From Muscardinus avellanarius (Eukaryota > Chordata > Mammalia > Rodentia > Gliridae), in the NCBI GenBank assembly GCA_963383645.1, contig OY726576.1, forward strand, positions 13,379,659 through 13,443,658: 64,000 bases of DNA. Direction: 5' to 3'. Position numbers and translations under genes: made by a program. The first letter of the stretch is position 1. Every line of letters begins with the position of its first letter. The notes under the pieces were generated by a model. That model saw nothing but the letters and a program-made list of their open reading frames with translations. It was not told the DNA's origin and made no database searches. This document shows positions 1 to 10,559 of the stretch, piece by piece.

Positions 1-135
1 AGACCTCTTTTTACATTTTATATTTGGAAACAGGGTCTCCTAAGCCAGCGCGCGCGGCTGGCTTCGAACCTGCGCGATCCTCCTGTCTCTGCCTCCCAAG
101 CGCGGGGATTACAAGCGTGCGCCACCACGCCCGGC
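1..135 (-). mobile_element. SINE (B1-dID), S type, cut by window edge
   Basis: Antisense left half with part of the linker. The left-half hairpin arms and GCGCGCGC loop are well preserved, indicating a young copy; the right half lies outside the window. Confidence 0.9.
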
Positions 136-616
136 AATTCTTTATTTTAAAACAGGGTCTCACTAAGTTGGGGAGCGCCTCACTAAATAGCTGTGGCTGG
201 CCATGAACCTGCGATCCTCCTGCCTCAGCCTCCCAGGTGTGGGCACTCTGAGGTCTGACCCAAGGAGGTGGAGAACAAAAAACCCCAACAGTGGTGGGAA
301 TGGCCCTAACCATCCCCTGCCCCCAGCCCATGAATCTGCCTGTCTAGCCCCTGTCAAGACCACCAATGGGGGAAAGCCATGACTGTGTGACGATCCCTCC
401 CTCCTGGGGCCCATAAAAAGCCCCTAGTCTGTAAGGCTGAGGCCCCTGACGCTCGTGGACTCCCTCTTCCAGTCAGGGGCCTTCTCCCACATTTATCCCA
501 ATATAAATCTGTTCCTGACGTCGAGCTGTGCACTCCTCGCCCCTGTATTTACTAACATATGATATTTATCAATACCAGGTGCTGGGATTACAAGCGTGCA
601 CCGCCACGCCCTGCTC
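136..616 (-). mobile_element. SINE left half, old, split by an LTR
   Basis: Left-half sequence at 136-239 resumes at 575-616 after the LTR. The right half is absent, and the upstream S-type copy sits exactly at the point where the linker would be. Confidence 0.8.
240..574 (+). mobile_element. Solo LTR inserted into a SINE
   Basis: A ~335-bp block interrupts the left half of an antisense SINE. The SINE sequence stops at 239 and resumes at 575 with a shared CCAGGTG on both sides (233-239 and 575-581), as expected for target-site duplication. The block has a CCCATAAAAAGC TATA-like box near 408-419, followed by an R/U5-like C-rich segment (CTCCTCGCCCCTG). No internal retroviral sequence is present. 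Retroviral class is not certain; the exact terminal bases are ambiguous by a few positions. Confidence 0.7.
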
Positions 617-649
617 AAGGGAAGAGCATTTAATTCCGGGGAGACACAC

Positions 650-990
650 TCAGCGCCAAAGCCCAGTGGAGGAATGGAGAGAAGGATGACAGGTGAGGAA
701 GGAGTGGCGGGGCGGAGACCACGGTGGCTTCGTAGGCGTTGCTAGGGCTGTGGCTTTTGCCTAGACTTGGTGGGAGCCACTGGAAGGCTTTAAGCAGAAG
801 GAGAACATGATCTCAGCCTCTGTGGGTTCCTCAGCCTGTTACTCAGGGGTGGGATGGGTAGGAAGAGAAACCAGGAAGGGACCCAGGGAGCTGGATACTG
901 CAGTGGTCCAAGCACAATGAAGGTAACCCCTCTTGGACCGGGGAGGTGATAAGTAGCCAGGTGTTTGAAGAATGTGAGAGTCAAAGTTTC
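650..990. repeat. Old mammalian repeat, name uncertain
   Basis: Contains the recognisable phrase 'GGGAGCCACTGGAAGGCTTT' followed by AAGCAGAAGGAGAACATGATCT, then a 'CTGCAGTGGTCCAAG' segment. I know this sequence type as a widespread eutherian interspersed repeat but cannot assign its family from memory. Confidence 0.4.
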
Positions 991-1189
991 TGGCCTGAGC
1001 AACTAATTCCGAAACACTGCAAAATGGAGAAGACCGCAGAAGGAGCAGGCGTAGTGGTGTGAATGCAGCTTCCTGGGGAAACTAGCCTGCCTGGCTCGCT
1101 GAGCTGAGGTCCATGACTAACAGGGCAGTGACGTTTCCCGGTGTGGCGGGACGGCAAACCAGAACCCCGGGGAAAAATGATGCTCTGCC

Positions 1190-1660
1190 GCAGAAAGACT
1201 TGGGCGCAAATATTCATAACATTATTCATAAGAATCCGGAAGGAGAGATGACCCAAACAGGGGGATGGATAAACAAGTTGTGTTCCATCCACACAAGGGA
1301 ACATTATTCGACAAGGAAGAGGAATGAAGTCTTAAGATGTGAGGCAACCGCGATGAATCTCAGATGCAATCAGCAGACCAAAGGATCCGTCGAACAAAGA
1401 GCGTACGCTGTATTATTCTTTCTCTCTGAAGTTCAAGAAGAGGTAAAACTCAGCTACGATCAAAGAGTCCTCTACTCTGGAGAGAGGGATGGATGGACCA
1501 GGAGGGGCTCGGAGGATCTTTCTGGGGTAATGGAAATAGTCTGCATTTTTATCTGGGCAGAGGTTACACGGGTATATTGATGGGTTAGGGGGAGAAAAGT
1601 TCACTGAACTGAATCCTGTATGTAAATTAAACTCTAATTTTAAAATGGCACAATGAAAAG
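1190..1660 (+). mobile_element. L1M 3'-region fragment
   Basis: Diverged match to the old LINE-1 3' region: 'ATTCATAACATTATTCATAA', 'GGGGATGGATAAACAAGTTG', 'AAGAGGAATGAAGTCTTA' and a TGTAAATTAAACTC end followed by TTTTAAAATGGCAC. An open frame of 155 codons across it is a chance product. Confidence 0.7.
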
Positions 1661-1829
1661 AAAAGGACTGTTGGGTCTGGGCTCGACTCGGATCACCCAG
1701 GCCCTGAAAGGATAGAGTGCTGGGAGGAGGGGTCCTTATCACTTTTTTGTTTTGCTTTGTTTTGAGCTGTCTCCCATCTGAGGTTTCTTCCTGCATTTAG
1801 AGAAGGCCAATATTGCTCTAGCGACCAGG

Positions 1830-2450
1830 CTGTAGGCTCAGAACCAAGCCCACTTCGTCCCGGTCATGCCTCCCAGAGCTCTGATCTGGGGTAAGGGCCA
1901 CAGAAAAGCAGGGACAGCCAGGAACATGGCCACAGTGGCGCCAACAGCAGGGGCCAGCCACACCTCGCCCGCGGCCAGTCCTCCCATCAGTGCTATAAGG
2001 CACCCCATAATCATCTAGTAATCCCCTACTGCTGAGGCCGCTCAGAGCTGGTTCCTGTGGCTTGTGACCAAACACCCTGGCCGGCAGATACTGTGTTGTA
2101 TTTGTTAGGATAAGCAGCCCAGTCATGCCAAAGATGGCACCTCTCCGGCTTCTCTTCCGGATTGTGCTGATTACCTCATAGCTTGCCAAAGGGGCCACGG
2201 GATGCCCAACAACCAGTCCGCTGATAACACACTCACTGGGGTATGAGCCACCCAATCAGTAAATGCCCCATACTTTGTGCGATCTTCCACTGTGAGCGGA
2301 AGCCCCCTCCTCCCAGCTGCCTGATATAAAAGGGAGCTGGGCTGTCTTAATAAAGCTTTTGCTTGCTTGCTTATCTCCGACGGCTGGACTTGGGTCTTTC
2401 CTGCGCCGACCCCCCTTCATTAGTCCCGAAGACCCCCGAGCCCCCCTTCA
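1830..2450 (+). mobile_element. Solo LTR, gammaretrovirus-like (ERV1 type)
   Basis: The block has U3-like sequence, a TATA box (GATATAAAAG, about 2322-2331), a polyadenylation signal AATAAAGC at about 2349, and a U5-like end finishing CCCCCCTTCA at 2450. This order is typical of class I ERV LTRs. The left boundary is approximate. No gag, pol or env remnants lie next to it. Confidence 0.65.
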
Positions 2451-2844
2451 GTATTTGCCAGAGCTAAGAGTCCAGAGCTAAGCAGCAGAGAGATCTGGGT
2501 GGTGTCCCAGGTCACTCTAGTTCGCCAAGCCCCAGACAGAGGGAGTCGTCTCATGACCAGCCCATGTCAGGAGGGAGAGCCACGGGCAGGGAGGGGACCC
2601 ACAAGGCCAGCTGCGGAGCACACCGGCCGTAGCTCTGTCCGTGGAGGCTGGGACTCACCATGCCTGCTGGACTTAGGGTTTATGGAACTGACCTGAACCC
2701 ACGGAGTAGAACTTCACAGGCTCGACTGAGCACTAAGCAGGAACTACTTCCAAGGAATGCGAGCCCAGGATCCTGCCTAGGGAACAGCAGGCCTGGGCCA
2801 GAGCATCCTCAGCCAGAGAAGAGTGACCTTAGGATGTGAGATAT

Positions 2845-3047
2845 GCCAGGTGCGGCGGCACACACCCGGGAAGCCGAGACGGGAGGATAGCAGGTTTGAC
2901 TGAGGCCAGTCTCAGCAACTTAGGGAGACTCTGAGCAACTTAGTGAGACTCCATTTCAAAACAAAAATTACAAAGTCCTGGGGGTATATCTCAGAGGTAG
3001 AAGGTCCCTGGGTTAAATTCCTGGTACAAAAATAAATAAATAAATAA
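2845..3047 (+). mobile_element. SINE (B1-dID), old, full length
   Basis: Both halves present; ends CCTGGTAC followed by an (AAATA)n tail. Confidence 0.85.
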
Positions 3048-3052
3048 GATGT

Positions 3053-3182
3053 GAGACAGCATTTGGGGGGCTGAGACAGGAGGATCGCCGTCTGCAGAGA
3101 GACAGCCTCAGCTACTACTTAGTGAGGCCCTTTGCAACTCAGTGAGACCCTGTTTCAAAATAAAGCATAAAAAATAGGGGCT
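3053..3182 (+). mobile_element. SINE left half, D2, headless
   Basis: Begins inside the left half and ends in the A-rich linker directly before another D2 left half, suggesting nested insertion or recombination between copies. Confidence 0.8.
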
Positions 3183-3184
3183 GA

Positions 3185-3640
3185 CTAGGCGTGGTGGTGC
3201 ACGCTTGTAATCCCAGCATTTGGGAGGCTGAAACAGGAGGATTGCGGTCCTCGGACAGCCTCAGCTACTACTTAGTGATGCCCTTTGCAACTCAGTGAGG
3301 CCCTGTTTCAAAATAAAGAATAAAAAAGAGCCGGGCGTGGTGGCGCACGCTTGTAATCCCCGCGCTTGGGAGGCTGAGACAGGAGGATCGCACGGGTTCG
3401 AAGCCAGCCTCAGCTACTTAGTGAGGCTCTCAGCAACTTAGTGAGACCCTGTTTCCAAATAAAGTATAAAATAGGTCTGGGAGTATAGCCCGGAGGTAGA
3501 AAGCCTCTGGGTTCCACTCCAGTACCACCAAAAAAAAAAAAAAAAGAAAGAAAGAAAGAAAGAAAGAATAAAAAATAGGGCTGGGGGTGTAGCTCAGAGG
3601 TAGAATGCCCCTGGGTTCCATCCCCAGTACCACAGAAAAA
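3185..3640 (+). mobile_element. SINE D2 split by a nested D1 SINE
   Basis: The outer copy's left half (3185-3327) and right half (3570-3640) are separated by a complete D1 copy at 3328-3562. AAAGAATAAAAAA flanks the inner copy at 3315-3327 and 3563-3575, a 13-bp target-site duplication taken from the outer linker. The inner tail has become (GAAA)n. Confidence 0.92.
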
Positions 3641-3699
3641 GGAAAGAAAGAAAGAAAGAAAGAGAGAGAAAGAAGATCTGATCACAGGGATCTGGGTGT

Positions 3700-4130
3700 A
3701 TCTGTCAGTTAATATAGTATAACAAATCCCTCCATAATGTGGCAGGTTATAATAATGAGCACTATATTCATGAATACCCCTGAGTCGAGGTCAGCTGGAC
3801 AGCTGTGGTATTTGCTCGGGATCACACAGGTGTCTACAGGCAGCTGTGAGTTACGTGGGTGCTTGGCTGATCTTGGCTGGACTCCCTGGCCTGTGTGGGC
3901 CCCCCGTGGCCTGAGCTAAGAAGCTAGTCTCTGTTTCTGTGTTCTCTCGTCCTCTAACAGGTTAGCCTGAGCTGGTTCGGTCGCGATGGCAGCATTCAAG
4001 AGACCAAGCAGAAGCAGGCGGAGCCACTAGAGCGCTGGGCTCAGCGTGGACAGCGTCACTTCCGGCATTTCCCAGAGGCCAAAGCAAGTCACAAGTCCAC
4101 AGATTCCGAGACAGAAAGTAGGCTGCTCGG
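3700..4130 (-). mobile_element. MaLR-like LTR remnant
   Basis: Reads in antisense like old MLT1-type LTRs: a 'TATAACAAAT...GGTTATAATAATGAG' end on the left and 'CGTCACTTCCGGCATTTCCC' with 'GGCCAAAGCAAGTCAC' on the right. Strongly diverged. Confidence 0.45.
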
Positions 4131-4382
4131 ATTTTCAATGAACAGACTCCCTGGCCTCAAGACGTGGGGGCTGCATGGGTAGTAGATGCTGCTCTGAATT
4201 CCTACCACTTCCAGCTACCGGAACCTGATTTATTTTCCCCCCCCAAGAGCTCTCTTTGGCTACTGAAACTCATTCTATCCACCTGTAACCAGCAGTTAAC
4301 ATCCTACCTGGGTTGCCCTCAACTAATGATTGCTGGCTTGTGTATAAGTACCTGTTGAGGTCTAGATCTAAAATGTCCCCAA

Positions 4383-4760
4383 ATCCGGGCCTGCTGGTAC
4401 GCACTTGTAATACCAGTCCTTGGGAGGCTTGGACAGGAGGATCACAGGTTTGAGGTCAGCTTCATCAACATAGCAAGAACCTATTTCAAAATAAAAACTA
4501 GCCGGGCGTGGTGGTGCGTGCTTGTAATTCCTGCATTTGGGAGGCTGAGACAAGAGGATCACAGTTCGCGGACAGCCTCAGCTACTTGGTAAGGTCCTTT
4601 GCAACTCAGTGAGACCCAGTTTCAAAATAAAGAATAAAAAATAGGACTGGGGGTATAGCTCGGAGGTAGAATGCCCGTGGGTTTCATCTCCAGTACTAAA
4701 AAGTGCTGAGGCTGTAGCTTGAAGGTTGAATGCTTCTACGTTCAGTCCCCAGTACAAAAG
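4383..4760 (+). mobile_element. Old SINE split by a nested D2 SINE
   Basis: Outer left half 4383-4499 and right half 4702-4757 flank a complete D2 copy at 4501-4699. Insertion is again in the linker. Confidence 0.88.
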
Positions 4761-5989
4761 AAGAGAAACCTTTCTGCCACTGGCACCCCATATCCTTGGG
4801 CATCTTCTCCGGCCAGGCTCTTTGGGAGCCAGCAAAGGGCCTTTCCCAGCCCGATGGCCTCCCCCAGCAGGTCCTCTGCCAGGCCTGGGCTCCGCCCTCT
4901 CTGGTCCAGACTCTTAGCCCCTACCTGGGCCCGGCCCCCACTTTCTTTCTTTGAGCAGCTGCCTCCCAGAGGGCTGAAGGCCATCTGCAAGCACTAGAGG
5001 CAAAATTTAAGGAAAGCAACCATGACTGGGGGGGCGCTTCCAAACCTCCAAGTTGCAGAAGGCACCGGCAGAGGCCAGCTAGGGGGGGTGACTCAGCACC
5101 ACAGCCGGGGCTCCTGGGTGGGGGGCTGCGGGCTGGACCGTAGCCTCTGTCCAGACCGTGCCCTGGGCTGGAGCTCAGGACGCACTCCTGCTACTGCACG
5201 TCTGGGCCTCTGCTCCTGCAAGTGGTGAGCCCTGGCAAGAAGCCTCGGGTGGGACTCGCAGATCCCCGTCCCTCCTGCCCGTAAGTGCAGCCCTTCAACC
5301 TTCCCACGCAGAGGCTCAGAGTCAAGACTTCAGGCCCGTGGCTGGTTCTGTGTTTTGTGGAACAAGGAAACTGCAAGGGAGGATGGGACAAACCCACAGA
5401 GACCTTCCTGAGGGCTGGGACACTTGCCCTCCCCTGGACCAAGAACCCCAAGAACCATTCATCATCCCACCAACCTGCCGCCCAGCTGCGGAACATCCAG
5501 GGCTCCCGTGGCCAACTCTGAAGTCAGCCCGACCTGGGTTTCATTTCCTCACGGGCAGGTGTCTCGGGTCAGTTCCTAGCCTCGGGGCCTGAGATGGGGT
5601 CTCATGAGCGCATGCTTTACCAGGGAAACAAGCTTAGGAGAAGGGTAGAGAGGAGAGCGGGCCAGGGCGGGGAAGATGTGCAGGCCACCTCGCTGCACAT
5701 CTGGACACAGCCTGATGTGTGGGGAGCTCCGGGGAGTCACTGACCCTGGGCGGATGCAGGCCGGCTTCTGTGCACCGTGCGAGCCAGTCATTGCTCCCAC
5801 AAAGACCCAGCCACCGCAGGAGGAATCCTCCAGGGATACAGTCAGATGTAAGCTGTAGCCATGGTAATGGAGGCAACTGGGGAGGAGCGCATTGGCCAGG
5901 AGAGGGTCTCTAGGATGGGGCTCGCATCGCCCATCTCACCAGGCAAGATTCAGTGGACTCCTCTTGTCAGATGAGCAAGACAGCTAAGA
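4761..5989. other. Unique GC-rich sequence, no supported gene
   Basis: About 1.2 kb of non-repetitive, moderately GC-rich sequence. Open frames up to 144 codons occur on both strands, but none looks like a known protein; a donor-like CCCGTAAGTG at about 5278 is isolated. I see nothing that makes it a gene. Confidence 0.5.
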
Positions 5990-6430
5990 GAGTTGGTGTG
6001 GTGGTGCACACCTGTAAACCCACTACTTGGGAGGCTGAGACAGGAGTATCACAGGTTTGAGGCCAGCCGCAGCACTTAGCAAAATTCTCAGCGACCTAGA
6101 AAGACACTTTTAAAATTTTTTTAAAGGGAGCCAGGCATGGTGGCACATACCTGTAATCCCAGTGCTTGGGAGGCTGAGACAGGAGGTTTGCAGGTTTGAA
6201 GCCAGCCTCAGCTACTTAGTGAGGCTCTCAGCAACTTGGTGAGACCCTGTTTCCAAATAAAGTATAAAATAGGTCTGAGAGTATAGCCCGGAGGTAGAAA
6301 GCCCCTGGGTTCCATCCCCAGTACCAACCAACCAACCAACAAACAAACAAAAATTTTAAAAGGGCTGGGAGTTAGCTTGGCGATAAAATGCCTCTGGGAT
6401 CAATCCCTAGTACCACCACACACACAAAAA
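5990..6430 (+). mobile_element. Old SINE split by a nested D1 SINE
   Basis: Outer left half 5990-6128 and right half 6360-6425; inner D1 copy 6129-6346 with an (ACCA)n/(ACAA)n tail. Confidence 0.88.
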
Positions 6431-6551
6431 AGACACAACATGTGTTTTGGGATGGCTTACCTGCATCACGTCACTGCAGCACAAGTCCCCAGACACAAGG
6501 TAGAGCCTCGGCATCTGGAGACGACAGATCCCATGGCTTGACAAAGTCATT

Positions 6552-6900
6552 TCAGCAGGAGGCTAATTGTATGTGTCAATTAGACTGGGCCACAGTGCCC
6601 AGATATTCTGTCAAATATATCTGACTGTTTCTATGAGGATGTGTTTCTTAGATAAAATTAATACTTATGTGGTAGACTTTGAGCAAAGCAGATTTCTCTC
6701 CATAATGCGAGGTGAGGGGGGGGTCTCACCTAGTCGGCTGAAGGTCTGAATAGACAAGACTGACCTCAGGCAGGAGGGAATTCTGCCGGCAGACGGCTTC
6801 AGGACTCCAACAGCAACATCGATTCTTCCTCTGGTCTCCAGCCTGCCAGCCTACACTGAGGATTTTGGACTTTCTAGTCTCCATAACTAATTGTATGAGC
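6552..6900 (+). mobile_element. MLT2-like (ERVL) LTR, 5' part
   Basis: Matches the ERVL LTR pattern: 'GTGTCAATTAGACTGGGCCA', 'CCCAGATATTCTGTCAAA', 'GGTCTGAATAGACAAGACTG', 'CAGCCTGCCAGCCTACACTG', 'CTCCATAACTAATTGTATGA'. Continues at 7722-7795 after an insertion. Confidence 0.75.
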
Positions 6901-6958
6901 CGCGTGTGTGTGTGTGAGAGAGAGAGAGACAGAGACAGACAGACAGATAGACAGACAC
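6901..6958 (+). repeat. Compound microsatellite (TG)n(AG)n(GACA)n
   Basis: Simple repeat inside the MLT2-like LTR, at the place where the family normally has an AT-rich stretch. Confidence 0.85.
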
Positions 6959-7109
6959 GGAACAGAGATTCATATAGTTATGCTACCAAGGAAAACCCTA
7001 GACAAACACTCTTAAGGTCCTTGCTTTTAGTTGACGTGAAAATCACTCAGTCAGAGGTCACCGGCCCGAGCAATACATGGCTTGCCTGCCACTATCTGCT
7101 GTAGACGTC

Positions 7110-7718
7110 ACCTCTGAGTGTGGGTGAAGGTGGTAACAGTAGTCTAGGTTGCTCTTCAGGAACCTGGGGTCATTTTTGCTGACGACGGTGATCCATTTGG
7201 GCTGTGGGCGTCTGCGGAGGGAAGGGAGTGCAATGGACAGGCTTGGTGTCTGCCTTCCTGTTACATCCGTCTCCTCTGCTGCCCTAACCTGTGGGTCTGA
7301 TTCTACTCAGCTCTGCACGTAGACATGTTGATTGTTTGCGATATGTTTTGTCCGAAACTACAATATAGGGTTAACTTGGTCTAGACATGCCTGGTCTCTT
7401 CCCCCATCTTTAGGGCTAAAGACACTTGAACCAACCACCAGGACCAGAAATACCAGACCGTGGAAGGAGTGATAAGAGACGACACTTGAGTTCCTGGAAG
7501 ATCTTCTCCTGGTCCCAGAAAAGAAATGGCCATTCCTCCCTTTAGCAGCCTCCCCGCTTCCTCGTTATCCCTGCGCTACGTCTGCAACCCCTTTGGGAAG
7601 CTGATCCGTGAGCACAGCTTCCCCCTCTCCATTCTTCGGCCTCTGAATAGAGCCTTTCTTTCTCCCAACACTGTCTCTCAGACATTATTTTTTCCGTGGA
7701 ACGAGCCTCGGAACATAT
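7110..7718 (+). mobile_element. Possible LTR nested in the MLT2-like LTR
   Basis: The insert between the two MLT2 parts ends in an R/U5-like stretch: 'CCCCTTTGGGAAGCTGATCC', 'GAATAGAGCCTTTCTTTCTC', and CGGAACA at about 7712-7718. The left boundary is not resolved and could lie anywhere from 6960 to 7200. No coding remnants. Confidence 0.45.
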
Positions 7719-7795
7719 GATTCTGTTGTTGCATAGTTGCATATTGGTTCTACTGCTTCTGTTTCGCTGGAAAACTCCAATTAACACAGAGAGAA
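7719..7795 (+). mobile_element. MLT2-like LTR, 3' part
   Basis: 'TATTGGTTCTACTGCTTCTG' and 'TTTCGCTGGAAAACTCC' match the end of ERVL LTRs (TATTGGTTCTGTTTCTCTGG type). It completes the element begun at 6552. Confidence 0.65.
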
Positions 7796-8660
7796 AGGAA
7801 GGCAGGAGGTGGGGACCCTGGGGCTTGATGACGCCGGTCCAAAGGTGTGTTGCCAGGCACCCCAACCAAGCCCGTGGAACACGCCAAGTCCCCACTGTGC
7901 TATGGACATATTCTTGGGAATGAAGACAGAAGTCCCCTCTCCTGGCCCGTCATCCGTTTCTTCAGGATGTGACCTCACTCCACACACACACACGGTAACT
8001 CCAGCCAGTCCCCGCCAGCCCCGCCCCAGCTGCTCCATCCGTCCGGTCCCCGCAAGTCCAGCAGGGACGTGGGCTGAGGGGTGAGTCCCCAGACAGAGGG
8101 AGGGAGACCCCCATGGGGTAGCAGTTTCCATGATTCTTCACCATGATGCTGGGGAGCCAGGGCCATGCCAAGGGGACAACAGGGGACATTAGAACCCCCA
8201 AAACTTGCCCCTCAGCTATCTCAGGCTCCACTGTGCTCTCTTCTTTCTTCCTGCCATGAGGACTCCCAGCCTTTCCATCTACCACTGAGACTGATAAAGC
8301 ATGGCTGTGCCCTGCTCTGGATCCCACGAAAAGTTAGCTCTTCAGCCAGGGGTCAGGGGTGACTTAGCGTGAGACTCCGGGCAGCAGCCGGCTGGTGGCA
8401 CACAGGCTCTCAGGCCATGAGCTGTCCCAGGATTGCTCAAGCCCCTGGGAAGGTGCATTTCTCATCCCTGTGACCTGAAAAGAGAGGTGTTCTCTGAAGG
8501 ACCCAGGACGGTTTTGTTGCCCCTTCCAGCCATCAGCAGAAGACTCGGTACCTGAAAAGATGAAAAGAAAAATGCCCAGGTCAGCACTGCAGCCGTCTCT
8601 GCAAACCAAGTAGAAATCACATTAGCAGAGTAACTACTACACAGCGAACCTCTCACTTCA
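7796..8660. other. Unique sequence, no supported gene
   Basis: About 860 bp of unique sequence with a short CACACACACACA run at 7981. Overlapping open frames on both strands show no family resemblance. Confidence 0.5.
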
Positions 8661-8661
8661 T

Positions 8662-8725
8662 TTTGTGTGTGAGAGATTGAACCCAGGGGCATTCTACCTC
8701 TGAGCTACAACCTCAGCCCTATTTT
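8662..8725 (-). mobile_element. SINE right half only
   Basis: ID-like half in antisense (GATTGAACCCAGGGGCATTC); the left half is missing where an AT-rich stretch begins. Confidence 0.8.
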
Positions 8726-8781
8726 ATTTAATATATATAATATTTTATTAATATATATGTAGACATAGATATATATGTATG

Positions 8782-8816
<35 letters not shown>

Positions 8817-8818
8817 CT
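8726..8818 (+). repeat. AT-rich stretch and (TG)n microsatellite
   Basis: AT-rich 8726-8779, then (TG)n to about 8810 ending CGCGCGC. It forms the antisense tail of the SINE that follows. Confidence 0.85.
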
Positions 8819-9013
8819 GTTACTGGGCATTGAACCCAGGGGCTTTCTACCTCCAAGCTACACCCGCAGCCCTTTCTCTGTTTTGTCTTGAAACAAGATC
8901 TCGCTAGGTTGCTGTGAATTTTGTGATATTGCTACAGCTGTCCTCAAACCTGAGACCCTCCTGTCTCAGCCTTTCAAGTACTAGGATTACAGGTGTGCAC
9001 CATTACCCCCGGC
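8818..9013 (-). mobile_element. SINE (B1-dID), old
   Basis: Both halves present in antisense; tail replaced by the adjoining (TG)n run. Confidence 0.85.
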
Positions 9014-9050
9014 TTTAATGAATATTTATTTATGTAAAATTATGCAGATA

Positions 9051-9231
9051 GCCAAGCGTGGTGGCGCACCCTTGTAATCCCCACGCTAGGGAGGCAGAGA
9101 CAGGAGGATCGCGCAGGTTCTAAGCAGCCGTGCTGGTTTAGGAGACACTGTTTCCAAATAAAAAAATATAAAAAATAGGTCTGGGAGTGTAGCCCGGAGA
9201 TAGAAGTTTTTCCAGAAACCCCAGTACCACC

Positions 9232-9269
<38 letters not shown>

Positions 9270-9272
9270 TAT
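9051..9272 (+). mobile_element. SINE (B1-dID), S type, with (TA)n tail
   Basis: S-type copy with the CCAGAAACCCCAGTACCACC end, followed by poly(A) and a (TA)13 microsatellite at 9247-9272. Confidence 0.9.
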
Positions 9273-9625
9273 GCATAGACAAGTTATTTCCCTCTTAAGA
9301 TACAGAAGGTTCCAAACCATCCCAAGGCCCCCCTGTGCCCTTCAACTCAATCCCTTGCGCACTGTGCTCTGTCTCTTCTTGAACTTCATGTGACTAGCAC
9401 AGGGTTCCACGTGTGAATACACAACGGTGGGCATGTGTGTCCATTCTGTCCATGGACCTTTGAGTTGTGTCCAATTTGGGACCATTAAAAAGACGGTGGC
9501 TAGGAGCATTCCAGTAGATGCCTTTTGGGGAGACTGGTTTGTTTTTGTTTTTGTTTTGTTTTGTTTTGTTTTTGCTTTAGAATACCTTCCTAATAGTGCT
9601 ATTGATGATTTCTGGGTAAAGTGGG

Positions 9626-10050
9626 TGTGATGGGATGAATTGTGGCCTCCAAAAAGATAAAGCCTCAATCTCTGGAGCCTATGAACGCAGCCTGCTTTGA
9701 AAACAGGGTCTTTGTAGATGTAGTGAAGAGAGGTCCGATATGACGGGTCTCTTTCTAAGAGATAGATTTGGACTCCGACCCCTGCAGAGGAAAAGGCTTC
9801 GAGGTCACACACAGAGAAGCCATGTAACCACAGCAGAGTGGGGTGATGCTCCGGGGACGAGCAGTGGTTGCTGGTGACACCAGGAACTCGAAAAAAGCCC
9901 GGGAACAGATTCTTTCTCACCGCCTTGGACGGCGTGCGCCCTACCAACGCCTCGACTTGGGATTTCCAGCTTCCAGAACCGCACAAGGCTGCATTCACCC
10001 AGTGTGTAACCCTTGGTGATGACAGCCCTAGAAAAACTAATACAGTCATT
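9626..10050 (+). mobile_element. MLT1-type LTR (ERVL-MaLR)
   Basis: Starts TGTGATGGGATGAATTGTGG and shows the family landmarks in order: ACAGGGTCTTTGTAGATGTA, ACACAGAGAAGCCATGTAA, TTGGGATTTCCAGCTTCCAG, GATGACAGCCCTAGAAAAAC, ending CTAATACAGTCA. Nearly full length. A 235-codon minus-strand open frame crosses it by chance. Confidence 0.88.
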
Positions 10051-10092
10051 GACCAAAGTGCCAGCTACTAAAAAGAAAAGAAAAAGAAAAAT

Positions 10093-10304
10093 AATTTTTT
10101 TTTTGGTACTGAGAATTGAATCCAGGGCATTCTACCTTTGAGCTACACTCTCAAAACTATTTTTTTTTTTTTTTTAATTTTGGAACAGAGTCTCGCTAGG
10201 TTGTTGAGAGTCTCACTAAGTTGTTGGGGCAGGCCTCAAACCTGCGATCCTCCTGTCTCAGCCTTCCATGTACTGGGATCAGAGGTGTGTGCCATGACAC
10301 CTGG
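10093..10304 (-). mobile_element. SINE (B1-dID), old
   Basis: Complete antisense copy with an expanded poly(T) linker at 10160-10176. Confidence 0.87.
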
Positions 10305-10404
10305 ACCTAACCACTAAACTCCAGAGGGAATCCTGAGGATGAGTTTCCGGAAGTCGGTAGTCATACCCCATCCTGTCCTCCTGGGGAACCCGCCCCACGG
10401 CCAG

Positions 10405-10530
10405 TTGCTGTAGAAATGAAAGCTCAGAGAGGTGTAGTAGCCTGCCCAAGGCCACACAGCTGGCAAGTGGCAGGATCAAGTCTTGAGCACAAGCAGATTC
10501 CAAAGCCCAGGATTTTTGTGATACTTGGGC
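10405..10530 (-). mobile_element. MIR
   Basis: Antisense MIR core: AAGCTCAGAGAGGTGTAG, CTGCCCAAGGCCACACAGC, GGCAAGTGGCAGGATCAAG. Confidence 0.8.
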
Positions 10531-10559
10531 CCCAAAGATCATCCCCACCTGGCATCACA

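Noticed and set aside
1113..1580. 155-codon + strand open frame
   Set aside because: It lies over an L1 3' fragment and has no resemblance to L1 ORF1 or ORF2 protein.
240..2450. A single provirus with two LTRs
   Set aside because: The LTRs at 240-574 and 1830-2450 differ in sequence, and the DNA between them is SINE and L1 without gag, pol or env similarity.
9342..10049. 235-codon minus-strand open frame
   Set aside because: It runs antisense across an MLT1 LTR and flanking poly-purine sequence; no coding signature.
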